A stretch of 64,000 bases of DNA from Hyphomonas sp. (GTDB lineage Bacteria > Pseudomonadota > Alphaproteobacteria > Caulobacterales > Hyphomonadaceae), in assembly GCA_020638455.1 (NCBI GenBank), contig JACKIK010000002.1, positions 186,001 to 250,000 of the forward strand, given 5' to 3'. Shown here piece after piece: positions 24,885 to 33,030 of the stretch. The notes beneath the pieces were generated by a model. The model had not been told where the DNA came from. It searched no databases and was given only the letters and a program-made list of their open reading frames with translations. How positions within the stretch are numbered: position 1 is the stretch's first letter; every line of letters begins with the position of its first letter. The position numbers were made by a program, and so were the translations under genes.

Positions 24885-25810
24885 ACGATGCGACGCTCCC
24901 TCAGCATGCCCATCGGCTTGGAGACGTTCTCGTGCACGCCGACCTTGCGTGGGTTCAGCCCCAGCGCGATGCCCAGAAGCTGCGTGAAGTAGAGAATCTT
25001 GACGTTCGTCTTCACGCCGAATCTCTTTTCGGCACGGATCTGGTGCATTTCCAGACCGGTGTGGCAGGTCGGGCATTCCGTAGCGATAACGTCTGCGCCG
25101 GATTCCTCTGCAGCCTGAAGAATATTCAGGACGAGCTTCGTCGACGTGTCGCTGTCAGAGAGCGTGTGGGCACCACCGCAGCAGGCCGTTTTCAGGGCGA
25201 AGTCGACATTGTCGGCGCCTGCCGCATCCAGGATGTCATCCATGAAGTGCGGTGCAGAGGTCGATTCCGTACCGGGACCTTTGTCCTTCTCGGGGAAGAT
25301 GTGACGCGGGCGCGTATACATGCAGCCGTAGTAGTTCGCGACCTTCAGCCCCGACAGGGAGTTCTTGACCCGGCTCTTGATGCCGTCTTCGCCAATGGAC
25401 TTCTTGATCCAGTCGAGCGCGTGGATCGTCTCGACCTGGCCGGCCTGATATGTTGCGTGGCCCGCCTTGCTGGACAAGCGCTCCGTCACTTCCTTCGAGC
25501 CCTCGTCGTGCGTCAGGTCGTATTCGGCTTTCTTGAGGTTGTGATAGCAGCCATTGCACGGCGCCATCACGACATCGTGGCCCATTTCGTTGGCGGCAAT
25601 CGACATCACCCGGGACGACAGATAGGTCTGGATCTTCGGGTCGATGTTCTTGACTTCCATCGCCCCGCAGCAGTTCCAGTTCTTCACTTCTTCAAGGCCT
25701 AGGCCCAGCGCCTTGCCGACGGCTTTTGTCGACGTGTTGTAGGCGCTGCCGGTGCCTTCGAGGGCGCAGCCGGGATAGTAGGCGATGAGATTGTACTTGT
25801 TGTCCGCCAT
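24881..25810 (-). CDS. shdrB2: sHdrB2, CCG-domain subunit
   Basis: HdrB-type subunit (309 aa) of the sulfur-oxidising heterodisulfide reductase-like complex. Two CCG-type cysteine sets are complete: PGCALEGT...NCCGA...CNGC, and GCMYTRP...CCGGAH...CPTC. In methanogen HdrB these bind two noncubane [4Fe-4S] clusters that handle the disulfide/thiol chemistry. The ATG at 25810 has TAGGATAA upstream and is 10 bases after shdrC2. A longer frame to 25930 overlaps shdrC2 and is rejected. Confidence 0.93.
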   Translation of the reverse strand: MADNKYNLIAYYPGCALEGTGSAYNTSTKAVGKALGLGLEEVKNWNCCGAMEVKNIDPKIQTYLSSRVMSIAANEMGHDVVMAPCNGCYHNLKKAEYDLTHDEGSKEVTERLSSKAGHATYQAGQVETIHALDWIKKSIGEDGIKSRVKNSLSGLKVANYYGCMYTRPRHIFPEKDKGPGTESTSAPHFMDDILDAAGADNVDFALKTACCGGAHTLSDSDTSTKLVLNILQAAEESGADVIATECPTCHTGLEMHQIRAEKRFGVKTNVKILYFTQLLGIALGLNPRKVGVHENVSKPMGMLRERRIV

Positions 25811-25820
25811 GATCGTTATC

Positions 25821-26612
25821 CTATTCTGCTGCCTGGGGGATCGGCTGAGCCTGCCGGGGGGCATGCGGGTCGTGCGAAGATCCGCCAAGCCCGAGAGCCT
25901 TGCGGTGAGCCGCTTCCTGCTCCTCCACATATTCCTCGATGGCCGCGCGTGCGCGATCCCAGCCGCGTGTCCTGGGGTGGAAGAGTGTTGCGAGGCCCAT
26001 CCTCATCAGCATGCGGATCGGCAGGCCCATGGCGAGCTGCTTGCCCATCTGGATCACCCAGTCCTGGAAGGGGCTCTGTCCGGTGCGCCGGAAGAAGCCG
26101 AGGAGCACGGCGCCATCCTCGATCTTGCCGGTGTGGATAACCTGATTGCTGAAGATTTCGTCGAATTCCGTGGACGGTGTTTTCGGCGTGTAGCCTTTCA
26201 GCTCCAGCCAGTGCGCGGTGGCTTTCATCACGCCTTCCGGAACGACGTCGCGTGGGCAGGCGGACGTGCACTTGTTGCACGACACGCACTGCCAGATGAT
26301 GTCCTTGTCACGCACGAGTTCGGCTTCGAATCCCATGCGGATCAGGTAGATCCAGAGGCGGGGATTGAAATCCGGGTTGAGCGCGTTGACCGTGCAGGCG
26401 TTCGTACACGAACCGCATTGCCAGCAGCGGTGGATGTTCTCCCCGCCGGGCAGTGCGGCAATCTCGTCCTGCAGGTCTTCATTGTAGTCCTGCACGACGC
26501 GGGCCTTGATGAAGGTACTCCAGTCGCCGGAGACATCCACGCCGTCAATCGTGAGATTGTCGTGCGTCGAGAGGTTCTCGGGCCGGATCAGGCTTTTTTC
26601 GTGAATGGGCAT
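25821..26612 (-). CDS. shdrC2: sHdrC2, ferredoxin-type subunit
   Basis: HdrC-like electron-transfer subunit (263 aa). Two [4Fe-4S] motifs are visible, CWQCGSCTNAC (about residues 63-73) and CVSCNKCTSACP (about 108-119). It partners shdrB2, which follows 10 bases later, and starts 2 bases after the hyp gene stop. The C-terminal 60 residues are Ala/Pro/His-rich and low in motif content. Confidence 0.93.
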   Translation of the reverse strand: MPIHEKSLIRPENLSTHDNLTIDGVDVSGDWSTFIKARVVQDYNEDLQDEIAALPGGENIHRCWQCGSCTNACTVNALNPDFNPRLWIYLIRMGFEAELVRDKDIIWQCVSCNKCTSACPRDVVPEGVMKATAHWLELKGYTPKTPSTEFDEIFSNQVIHTGKIEDGAVLLGFFRRTGQSPFQDWVIQMGKQLAMGLPIRMLMRMGLATLFHPRTRGWDRARAAIEEYVEEQEAAHRKALGLGGSSHDPHAPRQAQPIPQAAE

Positions 26613-26614
26613 GG

Positions 26615-27457
26615 TCAGGCCTCGTCAGACGAAGTTGGATCAAGTTCGATAAGTGCGCTTACGGGATTGGCGAAGTCGCCTTTGGTGCGTACGCCATCCA
26701 GGCCGAGCAGCCGGCGGACGTGCACGGTGGCGTCTTCCCCGCTTGAGAAGTCGGCGCGCAGGTAGCTGCCGCCCTGCGCGGAAATGTACTCGGCATAGAT
26801 CTGTGCACAGAGCAGGTCGACATATTGAAGCGTGTCCCGGTAGACGCCGTTCGTTGCAAGGAACTGGGAAAGCTCCTCACGCAGCATCACAAAGGTCGCG
26901 TAATTGTCCGGCACCTTGATTGAGACGCGGTCGACATCGCCGTGCCAGATCTCCCGGATGACGCCCGTATTGGACCGGACGTCCCAGACCCAGCGGCACA
27001 TCAGGGGATAGCGTTCGGGATTGAACGCGTGCAGCAATTCAGCCGCAAGATCCTTTACCCAGCGATGCTTCGAATCCTGCGGAAACTGCGCGCAGAAATC
27101 AGCCAGGCGCTGATCGACCGTTGCCGGGTCATGACGGGCGTTCACCAGTTCAAGGCAGGCGCCGATCAGGTGGGGATAATTGTCGTCGGTGAGATAGGCC
27201 GTGACCCGGCGGCGCACGGTGGGCATCAGCGATGTGATCTTCGCAAACTGAGCCATATCCGGACCTTGCGGCCCGGCCCTGTCGAACACCTGATGAATAA
27301 TCATCGCGCGAAGCTTGAGCGCTTCGACGAATGCCTCCACGCCAACTGTCTGCTCGCAACCGGCGATGATCCGCTCTAGGGCCTCATTCAGCACAGGACC
27401 GCTGAGTTCCAGGCTGGGCCTGGCCTCAAGGGGGCGGTTGTGTGCTGTCTGAACCAT
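26615..27457 (-). CDS. Conserved Hyp protein of the sHdr complex
   Basis: Protein of 280 aa at the position of the conserved 'hyp' gene in shdrC1B1A-hyp-C2B2 clusters, from which it is identified. It is soluble, with no cofactor motif found; a few Cys (for example AGCEQ, GACLEL, FCAQF, LMCRW) are scattered. It starts 6 bases after the shdrA stop and ends 2 bases before shdrC2. Its conserved place inside the operon suggests a structural or assembly role, unproven from sequence. Confidence 0.85.
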   Translation of the reverse strand: MVQTAHNRPLEARPSLELSGPVLNEALERIIAGCEQTVGVEAFVEALKLRAMIIHQVFDRAGPQGPDMAQFAKITSLMPTVRRRVTAYLTDDNYPHLIGACLELVNARHDPATVDQRLADFCAQFPQDSKHRWVKDLAAELLHAFNPERYPLMCRWVWDVRSNTGVIREIWHGDVDRVSIKVPDNYATFVMLREELSQFLATNGVYRDTLQYVDLLCAQIYAEYISAQGGSYLRADFSSGEDATVHVRRLLGLDGVRTKGDFANPVSALIELDPTSSDEA

Positions 27458-27463
27458 TATTGC

Positions 27464-28516
27464 CTATTCCGCGGCCGTTTGGGTGGCGCCTGCGTGGAGC
27501 ATTCCGACGACGGACATTGCCGCCGACTGGCCCTGCGCGATTGAATCATCGATCGTTTCCGGCCCGATTGCTGCGCCCGCAACGAACACGCCCGGACGGG
27601 AAGTTGCGCCGGCAACGCCGTAGGCGTTCTGGCGCTTGAGAAAGCCCCAGTGGTGCAGGTCGACGTCAAACGTCTTGGAAAGGACGAAATTGTCGACGTT
27701 CGGGTCCATGCCGATCGCGTGAACGACCATGTCGAACGGGATCGTGATCGGCCGCTTCACCAGCGTGTCCTCGCCCTTGACGATGACCTTGTCGCCGTCA
27801 GACGTGACCTCCGCGATCCGCGCCTTGATGTATTTGACTTTGTGCTCTTCCTGAGAGTTCCAGTAGAACTCCTCGTAAAGGCCGAACGTCCGGATATCCA
27901 TGTAGTAGATATAGACGTGGCAGTCCGGAAGCTCCTCGCGGATTTCCATCGCCATGTTGGCCGACACTGTGCAGCAGACTTTCGAGCACCATTCCCGTCC
28001 GATCTGCCGGTCTCGGGACCCGACGCAGAGGAGGATGGCGACGCGCTTCGGCTTCTCGCCATTGGACGGACGCCGGACGCCCTTGCCGGACGAGATCATC
28101 TGCTCGACCTGGCTTGTCGTCACCACGTCCGGGAAGAGACCGAAGCCCCATTCCGGCTTGTTGATGGAATCAAAGTGGGTAAAGCCGGTGCAGAGGATCG
28201 TTGCGGCGGCCTTCACTTCCTGGCCGTTCGACAATTTCGCCGTGAAATCGCCGGGCGATCCGTCAAAGCTCGCGACCGTGGCATTCTTGATGGTCTTGAT
28301 GCCGGGATCGTCCTCGACGCGTTTGACCATGCCGCCAATCGCGTCCTTGGCCCATTCGCCGGAGGGCACCAGCTTCGCATAGCCGGAATGGATCGGCGCC
28401 CCGCCCAGGATGTCTGTCTTTTCAACCAGCGTGACCGGAATGCCGGCCGAGCTCAGGGCATGTGATGCTGCGAGGCCAGCGGGGCCGCCGCCGACGACAA
28501 GAACCTCTTTTGTCAT
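27464..28516 (-). CDS. shdrA: sHdrA, FAD-containing subunit
   Basis: Flavoprotein core (350 aa) of sHdr. The N-terminal dinucleotide fold GGGPAGLAASHAL (about residues 8-20) binds FAD, and a second Rossmann-like ending is GVFVAGAA. A cysteine cluster (CVGSRD...CSKVCCTVSANMAM, about 165-190) matches the HdrA iron-sulfur site. It is shorter than methanogen HdrA and lacks the extra ferredoxin inserts, as usual in sHdrA. The start overlaps the shdrB1 stop by one base (TAATG). Confidence 0.94.
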   Translation of the reverse strand: MTKEVLVVGGGPAGLAASHALSSAGIPVTLVEKTDILGGAPIHSGYAKLVPSGEWAKDAIGGMVKRVEDDPGIKTIKNATVASFDGSPGDFTAKLSNGQEVKAAATILCTGFTHFDSINKPEWGFGLFPDVVTTSQVEQMISSGKGVRRPSNGEKPKRVAILLCVGSRDRQIGREWCSKVCCTVSANMAMEIREELPDCHVYIYYMDIRTFGLYEEFYWNSQEEHKVKYIKARIAEVTSDGDKVIVKGEDTLVKRPITIPFDMVVHAIGMDPNVDNFVLSKTFDVDLHHWGFLKRQNAYGVAGATSRPGVFVAGAAIGPETIDDSIAQGQSAAMSVVGMLHAGATQTAAE

Positions 28517-29877
28517 TATTGATTCCCAATCTGCTTGAAGCCGGGACCGCCGGTGATCATCCGGCGCGGGTCGTAGAGCGTTTCACGTTCTCCGCCTGCT
28601 TCGATCTGTTTCAGGTAGTCTTCGAATTCGCGCTTCTTCGCCTGCCAGTCGATATTGAGCTTCTCGAACAGCTTCTCCGTTGCGGAAGCGTGCCAGTGCG
28701 ACTGCACGATCTTGTAGGGATGAGCGCCGCACATGAGAGCAGCGAACTGGGCGTCAGCCAGGACGGGGAGGTTGTAGTCCTTGCCCTCGGCCTTGCCGAT
28801 CCACTGGTTCTTGTCGAGCGTGGTGATGCAGCCCGTATCATGGCCGATCATGACATCCGAGTGGGCCTCTTCAACGGCTACCCGGATCTTGCGGTCGATC
28901 GCGAAGGAACGGGTAAACTCCCGCTCGGAGATGATGTGGCGGAAGCCGAAGCCGCAGCAATCGTACCACGTCTTGTAGTCGATGACCTGGGCGCCCAGCG
29001 CCTCCATGATGCCGGTCGACACGGCAACACGCTCACCGTCCAGCACATCGTCGTCGTAGATGACGTCCTGCGGCACCATCTTGTAGACGTGGCAGGCCGG
29101 ATGGATCGTGGCGCGGATGTTCGAGCAGTCGATGACCTGACGTTCGGCAATCCGGTGACGCATCACGTGCACCCATTCCGAATAGTGCACCACTTCTTCC
29201 GGGATCAGCAGCTTGCCATCGACCAGGCGGTCAAGCTTGCCGAGGATCTTCTTCACGCGTTCGCGCAGGGTCGCGGACGTGAGGAGGTAGCCGCGGACTT
29301 CCTTGTAGTTGCCGAAGGAGGTACCGCAGTGGACGAGCGGGTAGTAGTAGCCTTCCGGCTTGCCCTCAGCCTTCGCCGAGACATAGGCCTGATGGAAGTT
29401 GCGCAGGAACACGGCGGCCAGGCTTTCGAGGTTGCCGATGCCGGAACCGTGATAGTTCCATGCCGTGCAGGAGGTCTGGTCGGTTTCGTCCAGATACCTG
29501 ATGTCCATCTGGTTCATCAGCCAGAGCAGGGAGGCCGGGTATCCGGGGATATTGCCGCACTGGCCGCAGGACTTGTGATGCCAGAGCTGCGTGGTCGGGA
29601 TTTTCTTGTCCCAGCCGTAGAGCGTCTTGGCGATGATCGGCTCATGCTCGTCCGTGACGCGGTGAACGACGATCTCGCCGTCCTTTTCCAGCTGCCACAT
29701 GATATCGCGCACGTCTTCGACGCGATCCTTGTTGGTGAGCATGGACCGCTTGTCGATCTTCTGCTCGACCCAGGCCGTTGCCGTCATGGCATCTTCCGGA
29801 CTGAGATTGGCATCGCGCCATTCGGAACCGTGTCCGGTGAAGCGCTCGCCGGGGCCCTTGCCAGGATCATTCGCCAT
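28516..29877 (-). CDS. shdrB1: sHdrB1, CCG-domain subunit
   Basis: The larger HdrB-like subunit of sHdr (453 aa against 309 for sHdrB2). An N-terminal extension of about 90 residues precedes the CCG part. Cys-bearing motifs include KSCGQCGNIPG, HCGTSFG, HPACH, DCCGFGFRH and GCITTLD. One half site differs from the canonical CCG pattern, as is typical of sHdrB1. It lies 33 bases after shdrC1 and runs into shdrA. Confidence 0.93.
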   Translation of the reverse strand: MANDPGKGPGERFTGHGSEWRDANLSPEDAMTATAWVEQKIDKRSMLTNKDRVEDVRDIMWQLEKDGEIVVHRVTDEHEPIIAKTLYGWDKKIPTTQLWHHKSCGQCGNIPGYPASLLWLMNQMDIRYLDETDQTSCTAWNYHGSGIGNLESLAAVFLRNFHQAYVSAKAEGKPEGYYYPLVHCGTSFGNYKEVRGYLLTSATLRERVKKILGKLDRLVDGKLLIPEEVVHYSEWVHVMRHRIAERQVIDCSNIRATIHPACHVYKMVPQDVIYDDDVLDGERVAVSTGIMEALGAQVIDYKTWYDCCGFGFRHIISEREFTRSFAIDRKIRVAVEEAHSDVMIGHDTGCITTLDKNQWIGKAEGKDYNLPVLADAQFAALMCGAHPYKIVQSHWHASATEKLFEKLNIDWQAKKREFEDYLKQIEAGGERETLYDPRRMITGGPGFKQIGNQ

Positions 29878-29910
29878 TTCGTTCTCCTTTGCCTCTCGGT
29901 CCGACCGGTC

Positions 29911-30657
29911 TCAGTCGTCGTCGTCCTGTTCGTCGAGGAAGTCTTCCCAGTCCTCGCGCTTTTCATCCATGATGTCGGAAATCACATCGAAGAGGTTTTC
30001 ATCGATGGTTTCGAGCTGGTCGAGGACGCCCGTGTCCTCCCAGATCGTGTAAAGTTCGACCGACGTCTTCAGGTTCACTTCCCATGCCGTCTTGGTCGTG
30101 TTCAGCGTCGGCATCGGGATCGCATTGCGCAGCAGCTGCAACGGTGCGTCGATCTTGGAAATGTTCGGGCCCCAGTCAGCAAAGCCGTCGGGGTTGATCA
30201 TGTCCGGCGAGAGCTGGTTGCCGGTCGAAACCAGCTTCAGCATCACGCGCGAGAACGGCCGCAGCACGTTCTTCGCCGACTCCATGCCGTGCTTGATGGC
30301 GGTCTCGCGCATCAGCATCACCAGGCCGCCGGGAGAGTTCTCGAACGGGCACCTTGCGGCACACGTGTAGCACTGCGCGCAGGCCCAGATCTTTTCCTGC
30401 ATGGCATCGTAGATGCCTTCGAGATTCTCGGTCCACAGGAGTTGGACGATCTCGCGCGGACTGAAATCGTAATAGTGGGCCGCAGGGCAGGTGGCCGTAC
30501 AGATGCCGCAGTTCAGGCACCCGTTCAGTTCGTGGTCGTAGCGAAGATCCGCCTGGATATCCTGGAAGATCTCCTCGAGCATGTCCCGCGACACGGGCGC
30601 GTTGTCGGATACGGGGTCGCCGATATATTCCTGAACCCGGCTGGCGGAAGAATGCAT
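29911..30657 (-). CDS. shdrC1: sHdrC1, ferredoxin-type subunit
   Basis: HdrC-like subunit (248 aa) with two [4Fe-4S] motifs, CLNCGICTATCP (about residues 43-54) and CAQCYTCAARCP (about 92-103). It pairs with sHdrB1. The C-terminal tail is strongly acidic (EDWEDFLDEQDDDD-like). It follows the DsrE-like gene by 46 bases. Confidence 0.93.
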   Translation of the reverse strand: MHSSASRVQEYIGDPVSDNAPVSRDMLEEIFQDIQADLRYDHELNGCLNCGICTATCPAAHYYDFSPREIVQLLWTENLEGIYDAMQEKIWACAQCYTCAARCPFENSPGGLVMLMRETAIKHGMESAKNVLRPFSRVMLKLVSTGNQLSPDMINPDGFADWGPNISKIDAPLQLLRNAIPMPTLNTTKTAWEVNLKTSVELYTIWEDTGVLDQLETIDENLFDVISDIMDEKREDWEDFLDEQDDDD

Positions 30658-30703
30658 GTCGTCCAGACCTTTCTGCTTGCTGATCGCTGGTTGGAAACGC
30701 GGA

Positions 30704-31081
30704 TCAGTAGGTCATCACCTTGGTGTCGCCTTCCATCACTTCTTCGATCAGGTAGGCGCCGCCTACGATCCCGGCGCATTCGGGAATCAGGTCGTCTTCC
30801 GTCATGTCGAACAGGTCGAGATTCGGAGAGCAGCAGTAGAATTTTGCGCCGGCTTCGTGGGCGTCCTTGATGAAATCGTAGACCGTCTTCGGCGAACCCG
30901 CCTTCACCACGAGTTGTTCAGCGACACCCTTTTTCATGAGCTTGCCGGAGGTCGCCGTGCAGATCACGTCGACTTCGTAGTCCATCGCAGCTGCAACCGT
31001 TGCCTGGAAAATCGGTGCACCGAGTTCTTCCCCGTTCCGGGGGTCGGTGTTTGCCATAACGATAATGAGCTTCTCAGCCAT
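30704..31081 (-). CDS. dsrE3: DsrE3-like sulfur carrier protein
   Basis: DsrE-family protein (125 aa) heading the shdr operon. The fold segments MAEKLIIVMANTDP and AGAKFYCCSPNL carry adjacent Cys (about residues 79-80), with another in DDLIPEC. In related sHdr clusters DsrE3-type proteins pass sulfane sulfur with TusA to the complex. The ATG at 31081 has GGAGGAAA upstream; the extension to 31132 is not supported. The 171-base spacer 31082-31252 should hold the operon promoter. Confidence 0.88.
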   Translation of the reverse strand: MAEKLIIVMANTDPRNGEELGAPIFQATVAAAMDYEVDVICTATSGKLMKKGVAEQLVVKAGSPKTVYDFIKDAHEAGAKFYCCSPNLDLFDMTEDDLIPECAGIVGGAYLIEEVMEGDTKVMTY

Positions 31082-31176
31082 AAACTGTTTCCTCCGCGCC
31101 CACCCTTCCTCACCACGACGCAAGGCCAGCAAGGGTCGAAAAATGAGACGACTTTTGCGTCTTTCAGAAAAAGTAG

Positions 31177-31190
31177 CATATTCTAATATG
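31177..31190. promoter_or_regulatory. Palindrome in the promoter region of the shdr operon
   Basis: CATATTCTAATATG (6-bp arms, 2-base spacer) lies 96 bases upstream of the dsrE3 start, in the only sizeable gap of the minus-strand sulfur region. AT-rich palindromes with ATATT...AATAT are common ArsR-family operators, so the operon's own ArsR protein is a candidate binder. This is inference. Confidence 0.5.
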
Positions 31191-31252
31191 TGCGCGCAAG
31201 CAAAGTTCGTCCCTTACCTACGTGGTTTTCCATAGTCGCCGCGGCGCGCGCT

Positions 31253-31951
31253 TCAGTCGGCCTGCATCAGGCCCGTCACCTGCACCAGACCGGTCATTAT
31301 CGGGACCAGCGCATCCTCGATTCTGCGGCTCATGCCGCGCAGTTCGCCCAGCGTTTGCCCCGTGTCTGCGGGGGATTCCTCGAACTCCATGATCAGGTCC
31401 TCGGCAATCGCCAGCTTGAACCCCGGATGAAAAGCAAAACCGAAAGCCGTCTCACCCATCTGGAAGATGAGGGGTTCGCCCTGCTCAGTCTCCGCGAGAA
31501 TCTTTGCGTAAGAAGGTGGCACGGGCCAGTCGCGCATGTAGGTGGCGTATGGAAATTGCTCTGGCAGGTAGCCATTGAGCGAATCGGGCGCCGCGCGGTG
31601 TCCGGTGCCTGCGCGCAGTTCCAGTGGCGTTGCGCGCGAACTGCCATCTGCTGCGATTGCCAGGATCTGTGCCCCGGCGCCGATGCCGATGATCAGCTTG
31701 TTTGCCATCAGGCAATGGCGGGCGAGTTCCAGCTCCTTGCTCAGCGACGGCACGTCCCGTTCGCCGGCGGTGCCCCATGGGCCGCCGCCCAGCAGGATCA
31801 GGCCGTCGCCCACTTCGCTGAGGGCCGGGACGCGGGATCCGGCCTGGAACGGACGCACATAGCGAAAGCGGATCTGACGCGCTTCAAGGTGATCCTCGAT
31901 GAGGCCAAGGTGATCCGAAGACGTGTGCTGGAGGACCGTGAGTGACTTCAC
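31253..31951 (-). CDS. Glutamine amidotransferase-like protein lacking catalytic residues
   Basis: Class I glutamine amidotransferase fold, 232 aa (LILLGGGPWG; LIIGIGAGAQILA; FGFAFHPGF). The nucleophile Cys expected in the GxCxGxQ elbow is Gly here, and the expected HxE is HPG, so glutaminase activity is unlikely. It starts with GTG overlapping the slplAB stop by 4 bases, making it the last gene of the lipoate-assembly operon. A regulatory or scaffold role is possible. Confidence 0.82.
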   Translation of the reverse strand: MKSLTVLQHTSSDHLGLIEDHLEARQIRFRYVRPFQAGSRVPALSEVGDGLILLGGGPWGTAGERDVPSLSKELELARHCLMANKLIIGIGAGAQILAIAADGSSRATPLELRAGTGHRAAPDSLNGYLPEQFPYATYMRDWPVPPSYAKILAETEQGEPLIFQMGETAFGFAFHPGFKLAIAEDLIMEFEESPADTGQTLGELRGMSRRIEDALVPIMTGLVQVTGLMQAD

Positions 31952-33027
31952 GGCGCACCTTCCAGTTCGCCGACCGCCGCCAGGACGGCATCGGTGAACG
32001 CAGCGGGCTGGATCGATAGCAGCCCGGCCGCACCGGCATCCTCGAAGAAGGCGCTCACGGCTTTTGGCACATCTTCGACCCGTATGCCGCGGAGGCTCGC
32101 TTCGAGGTCCATCACGATGCGCGGCGGGGCGACGAAGAAATCGCCGCTGAACAGCACTTCGCGGATCGTCCGGCTGGCGGCGCCTTCGACACGCACATAG
32201 GCGCTTACGGTTCCACCGGGCGTGATGATCTGCCCGGAATGCACGGAGGCATCCCGTGCGGGATCGTCGATGTCGTACACAAACTCGTCGGTGCCGATTT
32301 CGGTGGCGAAAAGCTCGCCGGCGCGCGTGGTTTCAGTCTCGCTCAACGTGTCAGGCGTGAAGTCGATACCGAGGTCCTCGGCAAAGGCCGTCGCGAGGCA
32401 CTCCTTCACTTTCGCCCAGTCGGGCGGTCCGCCCAGCAGCTCTTCCAGCGTCACGACGCGTTTCGAGGCATCGTCCAGCCCGCGCTTGGCCAGTTTCGCC
32501 TGCGGCACATTGAGCGCCGACAGCATGACCTGCGGGTCAAGCCGGCCGAGGATGGTGCTCTGGTAAATCATCGTGTCGCCGTCGAAGAAGCCGCCGGTGC
32601 CGCACAGCTTGCGGCCTTCGACCTCGATGTCGTTGCGCGGGCGGAACTTCGCGGGAAAACCCAGCATCGACAGGCCCCGCGCGGCGGCCTCGCACACTTT
32701 CTGCGTGATCTCCGCCAGCGATGTCGTGCCGAGCGCGCGCTTGTCGCAAACGAGCGCCCAGCCGAGCACGCCGGGGTCCATGAAGATCGTGCCGCCACCG
32801 GTGATCCGTCGTCCGACCTCGATACCGTTGGCGCGGCAGTAGTCGAGCTGCACTTCCTGGCTCACAGCCTGGTGGCGGCCGACCAGAACGCAGGGCTCGA
32901 ACTCGATGAAGCGCAGCGTGTCGCCGATCTCGCCGGCGGCACGGGCGTCGATCATTGCCTGATCCAGCGAAATATTCATGCGGCCGGACCTCAGTCCGGT
33001 GTCGATCAGTCGGAATGGAGCGGGCAT
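31948..33027 (-). CDS. slplAB: Lipoate-protein ligase sLpl(AB) of the sHdr pathway
   Basis: Two-domain lipoate/octanoate-protein ligase (359 aa). The catalytic domain has RRITGGGTIFMDPG and KLCGTGG, where the Lys contacts the acyl adenylate. A C-terminal LplB-like accessory domain (about residues 245-350) is present in the same chain. sLpl(AB) enzymes found with sHdr charge LbpA with octanoate or lipoate. It follows lipS2 by 3 bases. The neighbours lipS1, lipT and lipS2 support the assignment. Confidence 0.9.
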   Translation of the reverse strand: MPAPFRLIDTGLRSGRMNISLDQAMIDARAAGEIGDTLRFIEFEPCVLVGRHQAVSQEVQLDYCRANGIEVGRRITGGGTIFMDPGVLGWALVCDKRALGTTSLAEITQKVCEAAARGLSMLGFPAKFRPRNDIEVEGRKLCGTGGFFDGDTMIYQSTILGRLDPQVMLSALNVPQAKLAKRGLDDASKRVVTLEELLGGPPDWAKVKECLATAFAEDLGIDFTPDTLSETETTRAGELFATEIGTDEFVYDIDDPARDASVHSGQIITPGGTVSAYVRVEGAASRTIREVLFSGDFFVAPPRIVMDLEASLRGIRVEDVPKAVSAFFEDAGAAGLLSIQPAAFTDAVLAAVGELEGAP

Positions 33028-33030
33028 GGC

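Noticed and set aside
28462..30870. 802-codon open frame on the plus strand
   Set aside because: Antisense to shdrB1 and shdrC1, whose cysteine motifs are intact; no domain in the plus frame.
31171..31193. Third NsrR-type box upstream of the shdr operon
   Set aside because: The left arm AAGTAGCATAT resembles the box at 56207, but the right arm does not pair; the CATATTCTAATATG palindrome explains the symmetry better.
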